Positions 1-8,838 of a stretch of 64,000 nt of DNA are shown here, piece by piece. The stretch is taken from NCBI RefSeq assembly GCF_001509585.1, contig NZ_LNCI01000011.1:62001-126000 (forward strand), in the 5' to 3' direction. Origin of the DNA: Tropicimonas marinistellae (GTDB lineage Bacteria; Pseudomonadota; Alphaproteobacteria; Rhodobacterales; Rhodobacteraceae). Every line of letters begins with the position of its first letter. The stretch's first letter is position 1. A program made the translations under genes and the position numbers. Below the pieces are notes generated by a model, which worked only from the letters and a program-made list of their open reading frames with translations, searched no databases and was not told where the DNA came from.

Positions 1-797
1 AGTTCGCCTTCGGACTTGATTGCCTCGATGTCATCAAAGGGCGGCTCGGCGATCTGCACCTCGCCGGTGCGCAGCGCTGCAAGGCGCGTCTGCGGCTCTG
101 GAACGGTGCGGACGATCAGCCGGTCGAACATCGGCGGGCCGGCGTTTTCCACCGGTTTGCCGAAATTCTTGAAGTCGGGGTTCGCGTCGAGAACGATCTC
201 GTCCCCCTTTACCCATTCAACGAGCTTGAATGGTCCGCTGCCGATCGCCGTGGAGGACCCGAACGTGTCTGCGGTATTGGTGTCGCAGACCATCGACGAG
301 AAACTATCTGCGAGGAACGGCAGGAAGGCACCGAATTTGCTTTCCAGCGTGACTTGCACCGTCAGGTCGTCGACGACCGTGACATCGGAAATCGGCCCCC
401 AACTGGTCTTCGTCAGGCTGGGAGTGTCGCCGAAAGCGCGGTCGATGGTGAACTTGACGTCGTTGGCGTCGAAAGGCGTGCCGTCATGGCACATGATTCC
501 TTCGTTCAGCGTGAAGGTATAGACCAGCCCGTCCTCGCTCGCCTCATTGCCCGATGCGAGGTTGGGCTGCGGGTTGCCGTCCATGTCGAAGGCCAGGAGC
601 GTGTCGTAGATCTGGTCCCAGACCTGCATCGACAAGGTGCTCGTCGCGCGGTGCGGATCGAGGCTGTCAATGTCGCCATATCGGGCCCAGACGAGTTCCT
701 GTGCGGTCGCGCAGGCTCCTCCAAGGGCCATCGTCCCGGCGAGCGCGGCACCAAGTACCGGCGGTCGCCAAACGTCTCGAAGCAATCGTATTTCCAT
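1..797 (-). CDS. ABC transporter substrate-binding protein, family 5 (partial, C-terminus cut by window edge)
   Basis: Periplasmic binding protein of the peptide/nickel/opine class (SBP_bac_5) that would deliver a ligand to an ABC importer. The reverse-strand reading frame is open to the left edge. It starts with a signal-peptide-like stretch, followed by the family's typical opening: residues ARYGDIDSLDPHRATS, then VWDQIYDTLLAFD, and later LNEGIMCHDGTPFDANDVKF. The ATG at 797 is chosen because GGAGG (806-810 on the reverse strand) lies 8-9 bases before it; an in-frame ATG at 803 is too close to that site. The rest of the transporter would lie left of the window. The RpiR regulator gene 178 bases upstream is on the same strand and may control it. 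The ligand cannot be told from this part. Confidence 0.88.
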   Translation of the reverse strand, partial: MEIRLLRDVWRPPVLGAALAGTMALGGACATAQELVWARYGDIDSLDPHRATSTLSMQVWDQIYDTLLAFDMDGNPQPNLASGNEASEDGLVYTFTLNEGIMCHDGTPFDANDVKFTIDRAFGDTPSLTKTSWGPISDVTVVDDLTVQVTLESKFGAFLPFLADSFSSMVCDTNTADTFGSSTAIGSGPFKLVEWVKGDEIVLDANPDFKNFGKPVENAGPPMFDRLIVRTVPEPQTRLAALRTGEVQIAEPPFDDIEAIKSEGE

Positions 798-939
798 CGG
801 CATCACCTCCATCAGTTCTCTTCGCGGCGCCTCTTCCGGAGACGCTCCTGATGGAAAAGCTCTTGTTCACCCGCCCGAAGTCACAAGCAATTTTTCACAA
901 GTGATTTTCATTTTTTCAAAATTGACTCTTCTTCCCGAT

Positions 940-952
940 CCAATTCGAACCA
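940..952. promoter_or_regulatory. 13-base motif shared with the site at 8959-8971
   Basis: The sequence CCAATTCGAACCA occurs here, about 143 bases before the start of the family 5 binding-protein gene, and again about 120 bases before the polyamine-type binding-protein gene at 8838. Its core TTCGAA is self-complementary. An operator for the neighbouring RpiR regulator is one reading, but this is inference from two copies only. Just inside it (about 896-929) the DNA is unusually AT-rich for this window. Confidence 0.3.
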
Positions 953-975
953 AAGCCCGCAGTGCTGAAACGCGG

Positions 976-1830
976 TCACTCGCGCTTGCTGCTTTCTTCA
1001 GCCCATTGTGAATGGATCGATTCAATGTACTGGAGCCGCTGCTTCGCAGAATCACCTGTCTCCATCGCGATTCGGGCGCAAAGATACGTGACGAGGCTGA
1101 GTGTCGCCGTCATGGATCCGAACAGAGTCGGACCGTCGGACCGCCCGCGCAGGATCACATCGGCACCCCGCTTGTCTCCGGCAGCCATCGTACTCGTCAC
1201 GAGCACGATCTTCGCGCCAGCGCGCCGGGAGGATCCGATAACATTCCGCAACTCGGCGCTGCGACGCCCGACGCCGAATGCGAGAACCGCATCGGTCGCC
1301 CTGATCGAGGCGAATTCCTCCGGAACTGGAAATCCACTGAGAGGGATCATCCTGATGTCAGGGAACACGCGGATCAGCATCGCCCGCGCGAAGAGTGCAA
1401 GCGGATAGTCCTCTCCAAATCCGACGACCCAGAGTTTCTCGGCCTCGCACAGCATGCGCACCGCGACTGTTACCTGGTCGGCGGGCAGCGTCTCGAATGT
1501 CCGCACCAGGTGTTTCACCTCCGCATCGAGGTATTCACCGGGCGAGAGGGAACCTCCTTCGAGCGCTGGTACCTTTGGTGTGACCCTCGCATTGGCGTTT
1601 TCTTCCCGAACTTCCCGCTGCGCGTCCCGGTAACCGGCGTATCCAAGGCGCCGGAACAAGCGGGCAGCGGTCGCCTTGGAAACCCCTGCCTGATCCGCAA
1701 GATCGCTGGCCGTGACATGGCTGACGACACCCACATCCTCAAGCAGCAGGTCTGCCAACCGGCGCTCCCCGCGTGGCATCATTTCATAGACAGTCAGCAA
1801 ACGCTGAGCGATGTGCAGGGTATTTGCCAT
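976..1830 (-). CDS. MurR/RpiR family transcriptional regulator
   Basis: A 284-residue DNA-binding regulator. Residues 1-77 form the RpiR helix-turn-helix domain; the recognition region is about 38-63 (TASDLADQAGVSKATAARLF). Residues about 105-250 form a SIS (sugar isomerase) domain that in this family binds a phosphorylated sugar or related small molecule. Length fits the family. It sits upstream of a truncated family 5 binding-protein gene on the same strand and is divergent from the FAD oxidoreductase at 2141. In Rhodobacterales such regulators often control adjacent transport and oxidoreductase genes, so these neighbours are the likely targets (inference). The effector is unknown. Confidence 0.9.
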   Translation of the reverse strand: MANTLHIAQRLLTVYEMMPRGERRLADLLLEDVGVVSHVTASDLADQAGVSKATAARLFRRLGYAGYRDAQREVREENANARVTPKVPALEGGSLSPGEYLDAEVKHLVRTFETLPADQVTVAVRMLCEAEKLWVVGFGEDYPLALFARAMLIRVFPDIRMIPLSGFPVPEEFASIRATDAVLAFGVGRRSAELRNVIGSSRRAGAKIVLVTSTMAAGDKRGADVILRGRSDGPTLFGSMTATLSLVTYLCARIAMETGDSAKQRLQYIESIHSQWAEESSKRE

Positions 1831-2140
1831 GGGTATCGCCGTGTTACACGTCGTGGCCGCTTCCGTTCATTCGTACTCCGAGTGAAGAGATACAGTCCAC
1901 TCATGCTGCAACGAGCGTTTGGTCATCTGGTTCGCGTCCGACCGCCAAGCCAAAATTCTCGCGGTTCTCAAGAACGTGCTGCAATGGCTCGCGTTGCGTC
2001 GTCGCGAGATCCGACGAGACCGCTTTCCTTCGGCGCACGCTATTGTGCCAAAAAACGCCCTTGTGGCGATACGTGGTCTCCGTCTGTACTGTGCCGACGA
2101 ACCAACACCGACCGTAACGCCGGAAATGGGAAGCTACCTG
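1831..2140. other. Divergent intergenic region between RpiR regulator and FAD oxidoreductase
   Basis: About 310 bases between two divergent starts; it must carry both promoters. An open frame continues upstream of the oxidoreductase through this stretch, but its translation does not resemble protein and lacks a good ribosome site, so it is treated as non-coding. No clear operator or hairpin was recognised. Confidence 0.4.
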
Positions 2141-3505
2141 ATGCGCCAGATCACCGAACCTGCCCGCCGTGTGAATGTCGTCGTCGAAACCGATGTCATC
2201 GTTGTCGGCTCGGGGCCCGGAGGGCTCGCGGCCGCGCTAGCCGCCGCGAGGGCAGGTGTCGATGTGGCCCTCGTCGAGAGGTTTGGTTGTTTCGGAGGCA
2301 ATATCACCGCCGTCGGGGTCGAGGGGTTTGCGTGGTACCGGCACGAAGCGACGGTCGAGGCTGGCGGCATTGGGCGCGAGTTTGAAACGCGCGCGCAGGA
2401 GATGGGCGCGGCCGTTCCGGAAAGCCAGTCGCTCAGCTACGAACTCGACAGCGAGGGCTTCAAGATCGTCGCCGACCGTCTCGTTGAGGAGGCCGGGATC
2501 CAGCCAATGCTGCACCGCCAGTTCGTTGCGCCGGTGATGGACGGTGATCGCGTCATCGGCATCATTACCGAATCCAAGGCCGGACGAGAGGCCATCCTCG
2601 CCAAACTGGTCATCGACGCGACGGGCGATGCCGACGTGGCCCATCGCGCCGGGGCACCGACCCATATGACACCCCGTGAATCGATGATGGCGGCCTCGGT
2701 GATGTTCCACCTCGCCGGCGTCGACAAACGCGCCTTCATGGAAGGGATCAAGGCCGATCCGCAGACCTACCGGGACTGGGGTGGCGGCGGCGAATGGACC
2801 ATCGAGACCTCCGGCAAGGAGGACGACATGTTCTCGCCCTTCATCAAGAAACCGTTCGACCGAGCGATCGAGGAAGGGTTGATCCCGCCCCATCTGAACA
2901 CCATCGCCGGAACCTGGGGCGCGATGCATGACACCGGGGAGCTGACCTACATGAACCTGATCCACCTCGACGAGGTTGACGGGACCGACCCGGACAGCCT
3001 GACCCGCGGCGAAATCGAGGGCCGTCGGCAGGCAATGCTGGCAATCGAGGCGCTTCGGCGCTTCATGCCCGGTTGCGGTCAGGCGCGGTTGAGAAATTTC
3101 GGCATGACCATCGGAATCCGTGACACCCGCAAGATCGACGCGGCCTACAATATGACCGAGACCGATGTTCGCGAACAGGGTCGGTTCGAGGATTCCATCG
3201 GGATCTACCCCGAGTTCATCGACGGCTACGGTATCCTGATCCTCCCCACCACAGGGCGCTACATGCAGCTTCCGTACCGGTCGATGCTGCCGAAGAAGAT
3301 AAGGGGATTGCTGGTGGCCGGGCGGTCGACAGGCGGCGACCGGATCTCCCACGCGGCGACGCGGAACATGTCCTGCTGCGCGGTCGTTGGCCAGGCAGCG
3401 GGCGTCGCGGCGGCACAGGCGGTCAAATCGAACCGCGACTTCGGCGAAGTCGATCTGGCGGCGGTTCAATCCGAACTCAAGCGCCAGGGCGTGCGCATTC
3501 ATTGA
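2141..3505 (+). CDS. FAD-dependent oxidoreductase (FAD_oxidored family)
   Basis: A 454-residue flavoprotein. The N-terminus holds the dinucleotide-binding fold: ETDVIVVGSGPGGLAAALAA with GSGPGG at residues 23-28, then an acidic/basic VERFG strand end and the FGGN motif near 51-54 seen in the FAD_oxidored (PF12831) group. A second FAD-contact segment lies near the C-terminus (LLVAGRSTGGDRISHAATR). The ATG at 2141 is chosen because GGGAAG lies 7 bases before it and the flavin motif follows about 20 residues later; an in-frame ATG at 2126 is possible. The gene is convergent with the DAO-family oxidase at 3515, only 9 bases away. The substrate is not known; relatives are often labelled only as FAD-dependent oxidoreductases. 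Confidence 0.85.
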   Translation: MRQITEPARRVNVVVETDVIVVGSGPGGLAAALAAARAGVDVALVERFGCFGGNITAVGVEGFAWYRHEATVEAGGIGREFETRAQEMGAAVPESQSLSYELDSEGFKIVADRLVEEAGIQPMLHRQFVAPVMDGDRVIGIITESKAGREAILAKLVIDATGDADVAHRAGAPTHMTPRESMMAASVMFHLAGVDKRAFMEGIKADPQTYRDWGGGGEWTIETSGKEDDMFSPFIKKPFDRAIEEGLIPPHLNTIAGTWGAMHDTGELTYMNLIHLDEVDGTDPDSLTRGEIEGRRQAMLAIEALRRFMPGCGQARLRNFGMTIGIRDTRKIDAAYNMTETDVREQGRFEDSIGIYPEFIDGYGILILPTTGRYMQLPYRSMLPKKIRGLLVAGRSTGGDRISHAATRNMSCCAVVGQAAGVAAAQAVKSNRDFGEVDLAAVQSELKRQGVRIH

Positions 3506-3514
3506 CGCCGGCCA

Positions 3515-4816
3515 CTACCAGCCGAACCGATCCCGAATCCGGTAAACGAGCACGGAGGGGGCCAGGAACCAGGGCGATCCGCGGTAGAAGGGCCGCGTGG
3601 GATAGGGGATACGGTCGAAAGCGGTTTCGCCCCCATCGAGCCCGGCGGCGCGGCGGCCGGTTTTCATGCCGAGATAGCCTGCCATGCCGACGCCGGAGCC
3701 GCAGTATCCCATAGCGTGGTAAAGCCCGGCATCCTCACCGGTGTGCATCAGCGTGTCAAAGCTGTAGGCCACGGTGCCGCTCCAGGAATGGCTGAGCCGG
3801 GTTCCGTCCAGCGCGGGGAAAAGCCGGGCCAACTCCGCCAGCAGGACCGGACCGGTCCTGTCCGGATTGGACTCCGTCAAGGAAACACGCCCACCGAACA
3901 GAACCCGGCTCCGGTCCGGTGCGGGACGGTAGTAGTAAACCAGCTTGCGGGTGTCTGAAAGGACCCGGTCGGTGGGAAAAAGCCGGTCCATCAACGCGGC
4001 GGTCACGGGTTCGGTCGCGATCACGTAGGAGCCGATCGGGACCACCCTCCGCCGGTGCCAGGGCGACAGCGGGCCGCTGTAACCGTTGGTGGCGAGGACG
4101 ACCCGCCCGGCCCGCAGCGCGCCATTTTCCGTGCGCAGCCGGAAGCCGGTGGCCTGGCGCTCCAATTCCGTCACCCGGCACTTCGGCACGATCTGCACGC
4201 CAGCGTCACGGCAAAGCCTCAGCAATTCCCTGTGGTACTTTCCCGGGTCGAGGCTCGCGTGCCGGGGAAAGACCGCGCCGCCGAAATACGCGTCCGTTCC
4301 GAGTTCCGTCGCCATCTCCCGTTTTGTCACCATGTAGGCGTTGGTCCGGAAGGCCGGGTTGGTTCCAGCAATTTCGCGAGCGAGTCGCTCGTAACTCGCT
4401 GCCATGTGCGCGCCGTGAAACCGGCCGACCACGCGAAAATCGGCGTCGAGCTCGTTTTCGACAATGAACCTCTCGGTAAAATCGAGCGACGCCTGGCCAT
4501 CGCGCAGGATCGCCTCGGCGATCTCCGGGCCCTGACGTGCGGAGAGTTCCGCGAAGGAGGGCTTCACACTGGTGGAAACCTGCCCGCCATTGCGAGTGCT
4601 GCAACCCCAGCCCGGCACTTCCGCTTCCAGGATCACCGTGGCGCGCCCTGCCCATGCGCACTGCAGCGCAGCATGGAGACCAGTATAGCCCGACCCCACC
4701 ACCGCGACATCCGCCTCTGGTGGCAGGGCATCCCCGGCGGATGTGTCGGGAGGCGCAGCCTCCCACCAATAGGGAACGGGTCTGTAGTTCTCCGCGAAGG
4801 CCGGCCCATGTGCCAT
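3515..4816 (-). CDS. FAD-dependent amine oxidase of the DAO family (gamma-glutamylputrescine oxidase-like)
   Basis: A 433-residue oxidase of the D-amino-acid oxidase fold. The FAD-binding motif GSGYTG is at residues 41-46 and the family's GWGCSTRNGG segment is at 69-78, as in PuuB/OrdL-type gamma-glutamylputrescine oxidases; the N-terminal YWW is also typical. The enzyme would oxidatively deaminate an amine or amino acid derivative, giving an aldehyde or keto acid, ammonia and peroxide. It is the last gene of a five-gene reverse-strand operon with a polyamine-type ABC importer (stop of the permease to this start: 7 bases). This suggests it breaks down the imported substrate. Exact substrate not determinable. 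Confidence 0.85.
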   Translation of the reverse strand: MAHGPAFAENYRPVPYWWEAAPPDTSAGDALPPEADVAVVGSGYTGLHAALQCAWAGRATVILEAEVPGWGCSTRNGGQVSTSVKPSFAELSARQGPEIAEAILRDGQASLDFTERFIVENELDADFRVVGRFHGAHMAASYERLAREIAGTNPAFRTNAYMVTKREMATELGTDAYFGGAVFPRHASLDPGKYHRELLRLCRDAGVQIVPKCRVTELERQATGFRLRTENGALRAGRVVLATNGYSGPLSPWHRRRVVPIGSYVIATEPVTAALMDRLFPTDRVLSDTRKLVYYYRPAPDRSRVLFGGRVSLTESNPDRTGPVLLAELARLFPALDGTRLSHSWSGTVAYSFDTLMHTGEDAGLYHAMGYCGSGVGMAGYLGMKTGRRAAGLDGGETAFDRIPYPTRPFYRGSPWFLAPSVLVYRIRDRFGW

Positions 4817-4823
4817 GGAGTGT

Positions 4824-5684
4824 CTACTCGGACGGGTTCGGGCGTTGGATCGCGACGGAGATCAGCGCCAGCAGCCCCGACCCGACCATCAGGAAGAAAG
4901 ACACAGCGTTCAGTACCGGTGTCGATCCGACCTTGGCCATCCGATCGTACATGGTGATGGTCAGCGGGCTCTCGGAGCCCACGAGGAACAACGTCGTGTT
5001 GAAATTCTCGAACGACACCAGGAAGGCGACGATTCCGGATGCGATCATTGCCGGCCGCAAGAAGGGAAGCGTGATGGTGCGCAATACGCGTGCGCGTCCA
5101 GCGCCGAGGTTGAGCGCCGCCTCTTCGAGCGAGATATCGAACTTGCGCAGCCGCGCAGTGATGACGAGCGACGTAATCGTGGTGATGAACGAGAATTGCC
5201 CCAGCACCACCAGGAAGATCCCCGGTCTCAGGAGCTCCAGTTCGATACCGAAACGGTCGTAGGTACCGTTGGCGATGTTGCTGGCAAAGACCAGGATCGA
5301 GATACCAAGGATCACACCGGGGATGACCAGCGGCACGATCATCAGAATGTAGAAGAAGTTCTTGTACGGAAACTCCCGGCGGACGAAGAGAAAGGCATTC
5401 GTTGTGCCGACCGCAACCGACAGCGTCGAGACCATGATCGCGATGACGAAGGAATAGTAGAGCCCGCGCAACAGCCGCCGGTCATGGAACATGCCAAGCT
5501 TTGGTTCCGTATCGTTGAAGAACCAGTCGAGCGTGAAGCCCTGCCAGGGCAGCGCCGGGAATAGCGAGTCATTGAAGGCGAAGCTTCCGGCAGCGACGAG
5601 TGGTGCAGCCAGGAAAACGAAAAATGCCACCACATAGGCCCGGTAGCCGACCATGAGCGCCTTGCTGGAGTTTGCCCGTGCCAT
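4824..5684 (-). CDS. ABC transporter permease, PotC-like
   Basis: An inner-membrane permease of 286 residues with about six predicted membrane segments. It has the BPD_transp_1 coupling segment EEAALNLGAGRARVLRTITL, the loop that contacts the ATPase. It pairs with the next permease gene as a PotB/PotC-type heterodimer. The ATG at 5684 is chosen because GAGGAG precedes it by about 5 bases and it starts 11 bases after the upstream permease stop; the frame runs further upstream to 5927, overlapping that gene, which is unlikely to be used. Part of the binding protein-ATPase-permease-permease-oxidase operon. Substrate by analogy: putrescine, spermidine or a related amine. Confidence 0.88.
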   Translation of the reverse strand: MARANSSKALMVGYRAYVVAFFVFLAAPLVAAGSFAFNDSLFPALPWQGFTLDWFFNDTEPKLGMFHDRRLLRGLYYSFVIAIMVSTLSVAVGTTNAFLFVRREFPYKNFFYILMIVPLVIPGVILGISILVFASNIANGTYDRFGIELELLRPGIFLVVLGQFSFITTITSLVITARLRKFDISLEEAALNLGAGRARVLRTITLPFLRPAMIASGIVAFLVSFENFNTTLFLVGSESPLTITMYDRMAKVGSTPVLNAVSFFLMVGSGLLALISVAIQRPNPSE

Positions 5685-5695
5685 TCCGCCGCTCC

Positions 5696-6562
5696 TCAGG
5701 TCCGCGCCACGGTGTTGGCCAGCGATTGACCGCTCAGACGAAGCCCGAGCCACACGACGAAGGATGTAAACGCAAGCAGCAAGAAGCCGAAGGCGGCGCC
5801 GGACTCCCAGTTGAAGCGGGTAATGAACTGGTCGTAGATCTGCTCCGTGAACCAGCTGGAGTTCTTGCCGCCGAGCAGGATTGGCGTGAGGTAGCTGCCA
5901 GCGGTCAACATGAAAACAACGATGCACCCCGCGACGATCCCCGGCATTGCATAGGGGACGATGATCCGACGCAGTACCGTCAGGTTGTTGCCGCCGAGAT
6001 TGTATCCGGCCTCGATCATGTCGTCGCCCATACCGTCGAGCGTGGACACAAGGGGCACGATCATGAACAGGATGACGGTGTAGACGAGCCCGACAACAAC
6101 GGTCACGTCATTGTAGAGGAACTCGATTCCCTCATCGGTCATGCCAGACCAGATCAACACGCTGGAGACCACCCCGGTTTCGCGCAGCAGCAGGATCCAA
6201 CCGAAGGCGCGAATAAGGTCACTGACCCAGAGCGGAATCAGGCACATCAGGAACAGTGCCCCGCGCGCCCGTTTGCCCGCGATCTTGGCGATGTAGTAGG
6301 CGACCGGAAAGCCGATGAGCAGCGCTAGCACGGTCACCAGCAACGACATCGAACCGGTCCGCAGCAGGGTGTTCCAGTAAATGGGCTCGTTGATGAAATC
6401 GATGTAATTGCCGAAGCCGAACTCGTAGACCCGTGGCGCCACCTTCTCGCGCAACGACAGGACCACCATGCCGATATGCGGCAAGATGATCAGCAGGGTG
6501 ATCCAGAGCGCGAATGGGCTGAAGAGGAGGATCAGGGAAAGGCGTTTGGCGTCGGATGACAT
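5696..6562 (-). CDS. ABC transporter permease, PotB-like
   Basis: A 288-residue membrane permease with about six membrane segments and the conserved coupling segment EAGYNLGGNNLTVLRRIIVP. Together with the PotC-like protein it would form the channel of a polyamine-type importer. The start at 6562 is chosen because GAGGTT precedes it and it follows the ATPase stop by 8 bases; an upstream in-frame start at 6607 would overlap the ATPase gene. Typical length for PotB/PotH proteins, without the large insertion found in the second operon's counterpart at 19428. Confidence 0.88.
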   Translation of the reverse strand: MSSDAKRLSLILLFSPFALWITLLIILPHIGMVVLSLREKVAPRVYEFGFGNYIDFINEPIYWNTLLRTGSMSLLVTVLALLIGFPVAYYIAKIAGKRARGALFLMCLIPLWVSDLIRAFGWILLLRETGVVSSVLIWSGMTDEGIEFLYNDVTVVVGLVYTVILFMIVPLVSTLDGMGDDMIEAGYNLGGNNLTVLRRIIVPYAMPGIVAGCIVVFMLTAGSYLTPILLGGKNSSWFTEQIYDQFITRFNWESGAAFGFLLLAFTSFVVWLGLRLSGQSLANTVART

Positions 6563-6570
6563 TGGCAACC

Positions 6571-7698
6571 TCAATCCGAAAAACACATTGACTGCGCCGG
6601 CGCCCACGAGAGCCGTACCGTGTCGCCTTCGCGCAGGTCCTCGCCTCCGCCGGTGACAACCACGTCTGCCTCGATCAGTGTTCCGGCGGGGCTACGGACC
6701 AACACCCGGCTGTTGGCACCATTGAAGAGTACGCTGTCGACAGTGCCGGTGTGCGTGTTTTCGCCCTCGGCCTGCGGCACAGACTCGCCAGGTTTCGTCG
6801 CAGCGACGAATTCCGGTCGTACGAAGACCTCGGCGATGTCACCCTGCGCAATGGCCTTCTCGCCATAGGGCGTTCCGACAACGGTCAACCCGACGTCGGT
6901 CTCGATCCTGACGCCGTCGCTCCGGACGTCCAGAACACGCCCTTTCCACCGGTTTGAGTCACCGACGAAACCGGCAACGAAGGCGGTTTTCGGTGAATGG
7001 TAGAGTTCCTCGGGCCGCCCAACTTGTTCAAATCGACCGGCATTCATCACGGCCACATAGTCGGACATCACCAGCGCCTCGGACTGGTCGTGGGTGATGT
7101 AGACAAAAGTGGTGTCGAACTGGTGCTGCAACAGCTTCAGTTCGATCTTCATCGCCTCACGCAACTTGAGGTCCAATGCACCCAGAGGCTCGTCTAGCAA
7201 CAGCACGTCGGGGTTCAGCGCCATGCACCGGGCGATGGCGATGCGCTGCTTCTGCCCGCCGGAAAGCTGGTGGATTTCCCGCCGCGCCAGATCAGGAAGG
7301 GCAACGCGCGCCAACACATCCGCCACCTTCCCCGAAATCTCGTCCTTCGGAGTACCGGCACAACGCAAGCCGTAGGCGATGTTCTCGTAGACATCCATCA
7401 TGGGGAACAGCGCGAGGTGCTGGAAAACCATCTTCACATTGCGCTTGTTGGGGGGCACCGAGAGCACCGAGGCTCCCTTGATGAAGATGTCGCCGCGAGT
7501 CGGGTCCTCGAAACCGGCGATCATCCGCATCAACGTCGTTTTCCCGCACCCCGAAGGCCCGAGAATGGAGAAGAAGGTTCCGCTCGGAATGCGGAAGGAA
7601 ACATCGTCGACGGCACGAAAATCTCCAAAATCCTTGTAGATTCCAGTGCACTCAAGGTCGAAGGCGTCGGCGGCAGTCATGTCGTCCCGGTCGTCCAT
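6571..7698 (-). CDS. ABC transporter ATP-binding protein, PotA-like
   Basis: A 375-residue ATPase that powers the importer. Walker A GPSGCGKT is at 47-54, the signature LSGGQKQR begins at 145, Walker B VLLLDE is at 165-170, and the H-loop (THDQSEA) follows. From about residue 290 there is a TOBE-type regulatory domain, as in PotA/FbpC. The start is uncertain: 7698 gives the full frame, and an ATG at 7680 is an alternative; neither has a strong ribosome site. It follows the binding-protein gene, separated from it by 66 bases that hold a strong hairpin. Confidence 0.88.
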   Translation of the reverse strand: MDDRDDMTAADAFDLECTGIYKDFGDFRAVDDVSFRIPSGTFFSILGPSGCGKTTLMRMIAGFEDPTRGDIFIKGASVLSVPPNKRNVKMVFQHLALFPMMDVYENIAYGLRCAGTPKDEISGKVADVLARVALPDLARREIHQLSGGQKQRIAIARCMALNPDVLLLDEPLGALDLKLREAMKIELKLLQHQFDTTFVYITHDQSEALVMSDYVAVMNAGRFEQVGRPEELYHSPKTAFVAGFVGDSNRWKGRVLDVRSDGVRIETDVGLTVVGTPYGEKAIAQGDIAEVFVRPEFVAATKPGESVPQAEGENTHTGTVDSVLFNGANSRVLVRSPAGTLIEADVVVTGGGEDLREGDTVRLSWAPAQSMCFSD

Positions 7699-7722
7699 AG
7701 TCTGTTTCAGCGGAGGTTGATG

Positions 7723-7752
7723 CCGGGGCGGCGCGGCACGGCGCCGTCCCGG
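7723..7752 (-). promoter_or_regulatory. Strong hairpin between binding-protein and ATPase genes
   Basis: CCGGGGCGGCGC (7723-7734) pairs with GCGCCGTCCCGG (7741-7752), 12 pairs with one G-U, around a 6-base loop. No T-run follows on the reverse strand, so it is not a classical terminator. In ABC operons a hairpin right after the binding-protein gene commonly protects its mRNA and lowers read-through into the transporter genes; that role is inferred here. Confidence 0.6.
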
Positions 7753-7764
7753 TCCTTTGAAAGA

Positions 7765-8838
7765 TCATCCGCCGGTTGCGGCCTTGATCTTCTCCAATGT
7801 CTTGCCTTCCATATCCTCGACGCCCGGCGGGATATTGGCAAAGAACTTCAGATTGTCGATGTCGGCCTGGGTAAAGGCCGCATTGACTGCCGCTTTCTTG
7901 TCCTCCGGCAACAGGTCAGCTCCACCCTGAACAGCGGCAATGGCGCCGGTGCTACCAGACATGACGGTGATGTTTTCCGGTTCGAGAACGAAGTTGATCC
8001 ACTTGTAGGCGGCGTCGTCTGCCTTGCCTTTTGCGGGAATCGCGAATGTATCGATCCAGGTCAGCGCACCCGTCTCGGGCGGGATGAACACGATGTCGTT
8101 GTTCTGGTCATAGAGCTTGTAGGCGGTCGAGTCCCAAGTTTCCGAGGCCACGATTTCGCCCGAGAGCATCATGGCCGACAGGTCGTCGCCGCCCTGCCAA
8201 TAGGCCTTGATGTTCTCCTTGCACGCAATCAGCTCATCAGCGACCCGGTCGAGCAACTCCTGGTACTTGTCCAGATCCGCGTACATGGCGAATGGGTCTT
8301 CGCCCATGGCGAATGCGGTGCCGAGCAGGATCGTGCGCTTCAGCCGCATCGACGTTTTTCCCTGGTAGGCGGGATTGCAGAGATCGCCCCAGCTCTTCAC
8401 GTCGGGAGCTTTGGTCATGTCGGCCATCAGTCCGGATGTGCCCCACTGGTGTGGAACCGCATAAACCTCGCCTTCGATCGTCGTGTTAGCCTTGACCGCT
8501 TCAAGGTGGACCGGCGACATCGCGTCTGTGTTGATCTGCGACAGGTCGAGTGGCTTGTAGATTCCGTATTCGAGCTGAGCGGCATAGATCCGGTCGTGGC
8601 TCGGCTGGGCAAGATCAAAGCCCGCGCCACCAGTCGCGCGAAGCTTGGCGATCATCTCCTCGTTGTTGGAAAACGTCACCTCGACCGTGATGTCAGGGTA
8701 CATTTCCTCGAACTTCTGAATGAGTTCCTCCGGGGCATATGAGCCCCAGGTCAGCAGGCGGAGAGTTTCGGCTGAGGCAGCCGAAGCCGACAGCGCGGTT
8801 GCGGCCAAAAGGCTTGTAAACAGAATAGATGGTTTCAT
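7765..8838 (-). CDS. Polyamine-type ABC transporter substrate-binding protein (PotD/PotF-like)
   Basis: A 357-residue periplasmic binding protein. Residues 1-23 are a signal peptide (hydrophobic core, ending ASA before ETL). The mature protein begins LRLLTWGSYAPEELIQKFEE, the standard opening of spermidine/putrescine-binding proteins, and LTWIDTFAIPAKGKADDAAYKWINF matches their C-lobe. GGGAG lies 7 bases before the ATG. It is the first gene of the five-gene operon ending with the DAO-family oxidase. The ligand is probably an amine or a short cationic compound, but binding-site residues were not compared in detail. Confidence 0.88.
   Translation of the reverse strand: MKPSILFTSLLAATALSASAASAETLRLLTWGSYAPEELIQKFEEMYPDITVEVTFSNNEEMIAKLRATGGAGFDLAQPSHDRIYAAQLEYGIYKPLDLSQINTDAMSPVHLEAVKANTTIEGEVYAVPHQWGTSGLMADMTKAPDVKSWGDLCNPAYQGKTSMRLKRTILLGTAFAMGEDPFAMYADLDKYQELLDRVADELIACKENIKAYWQGGDDLSAMMLSGEIVASETWDSTAYKLYDQNNDIVFIPPETGALTWIDTFAIPAKGKADDAAYKWINFVLEPENITVMSGSTGAIAAVQGGADLLPEDKKAAVNAAFTQADIDNLKFFANIPPGVEDMEGKTLEKIKAATGG

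Noticed and set aside
940-952. TTCGAAT-containing motif as part of a tRNA T-arm (here and at 8959)
   Set aside because: The flanking bases cannot form the 5-pair T-stem and no acceptor or anticodon arm is present; treated as a possible operator instead.
2237-3502. Long reverse-strand open frame (421 codons) over the FAD oxidoreductase gene
   Set aside because: It is antisense to a clearly recognisable flavoprotein; its translation has no domain and it reflects GC-rich codon bias.
4055-4957. Forward frame of 300 codons over the DAO-family oxidase gene
   Set aside because: Antisense shadow of a well-supported gene with no domain of its own.
7270-8742. Long forward frame (490 codons) across the ATPase and binding-protein genes
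   Set aside because: It spans two well-supported reverse-strand genes and the gap between them; no recognisable protein features.
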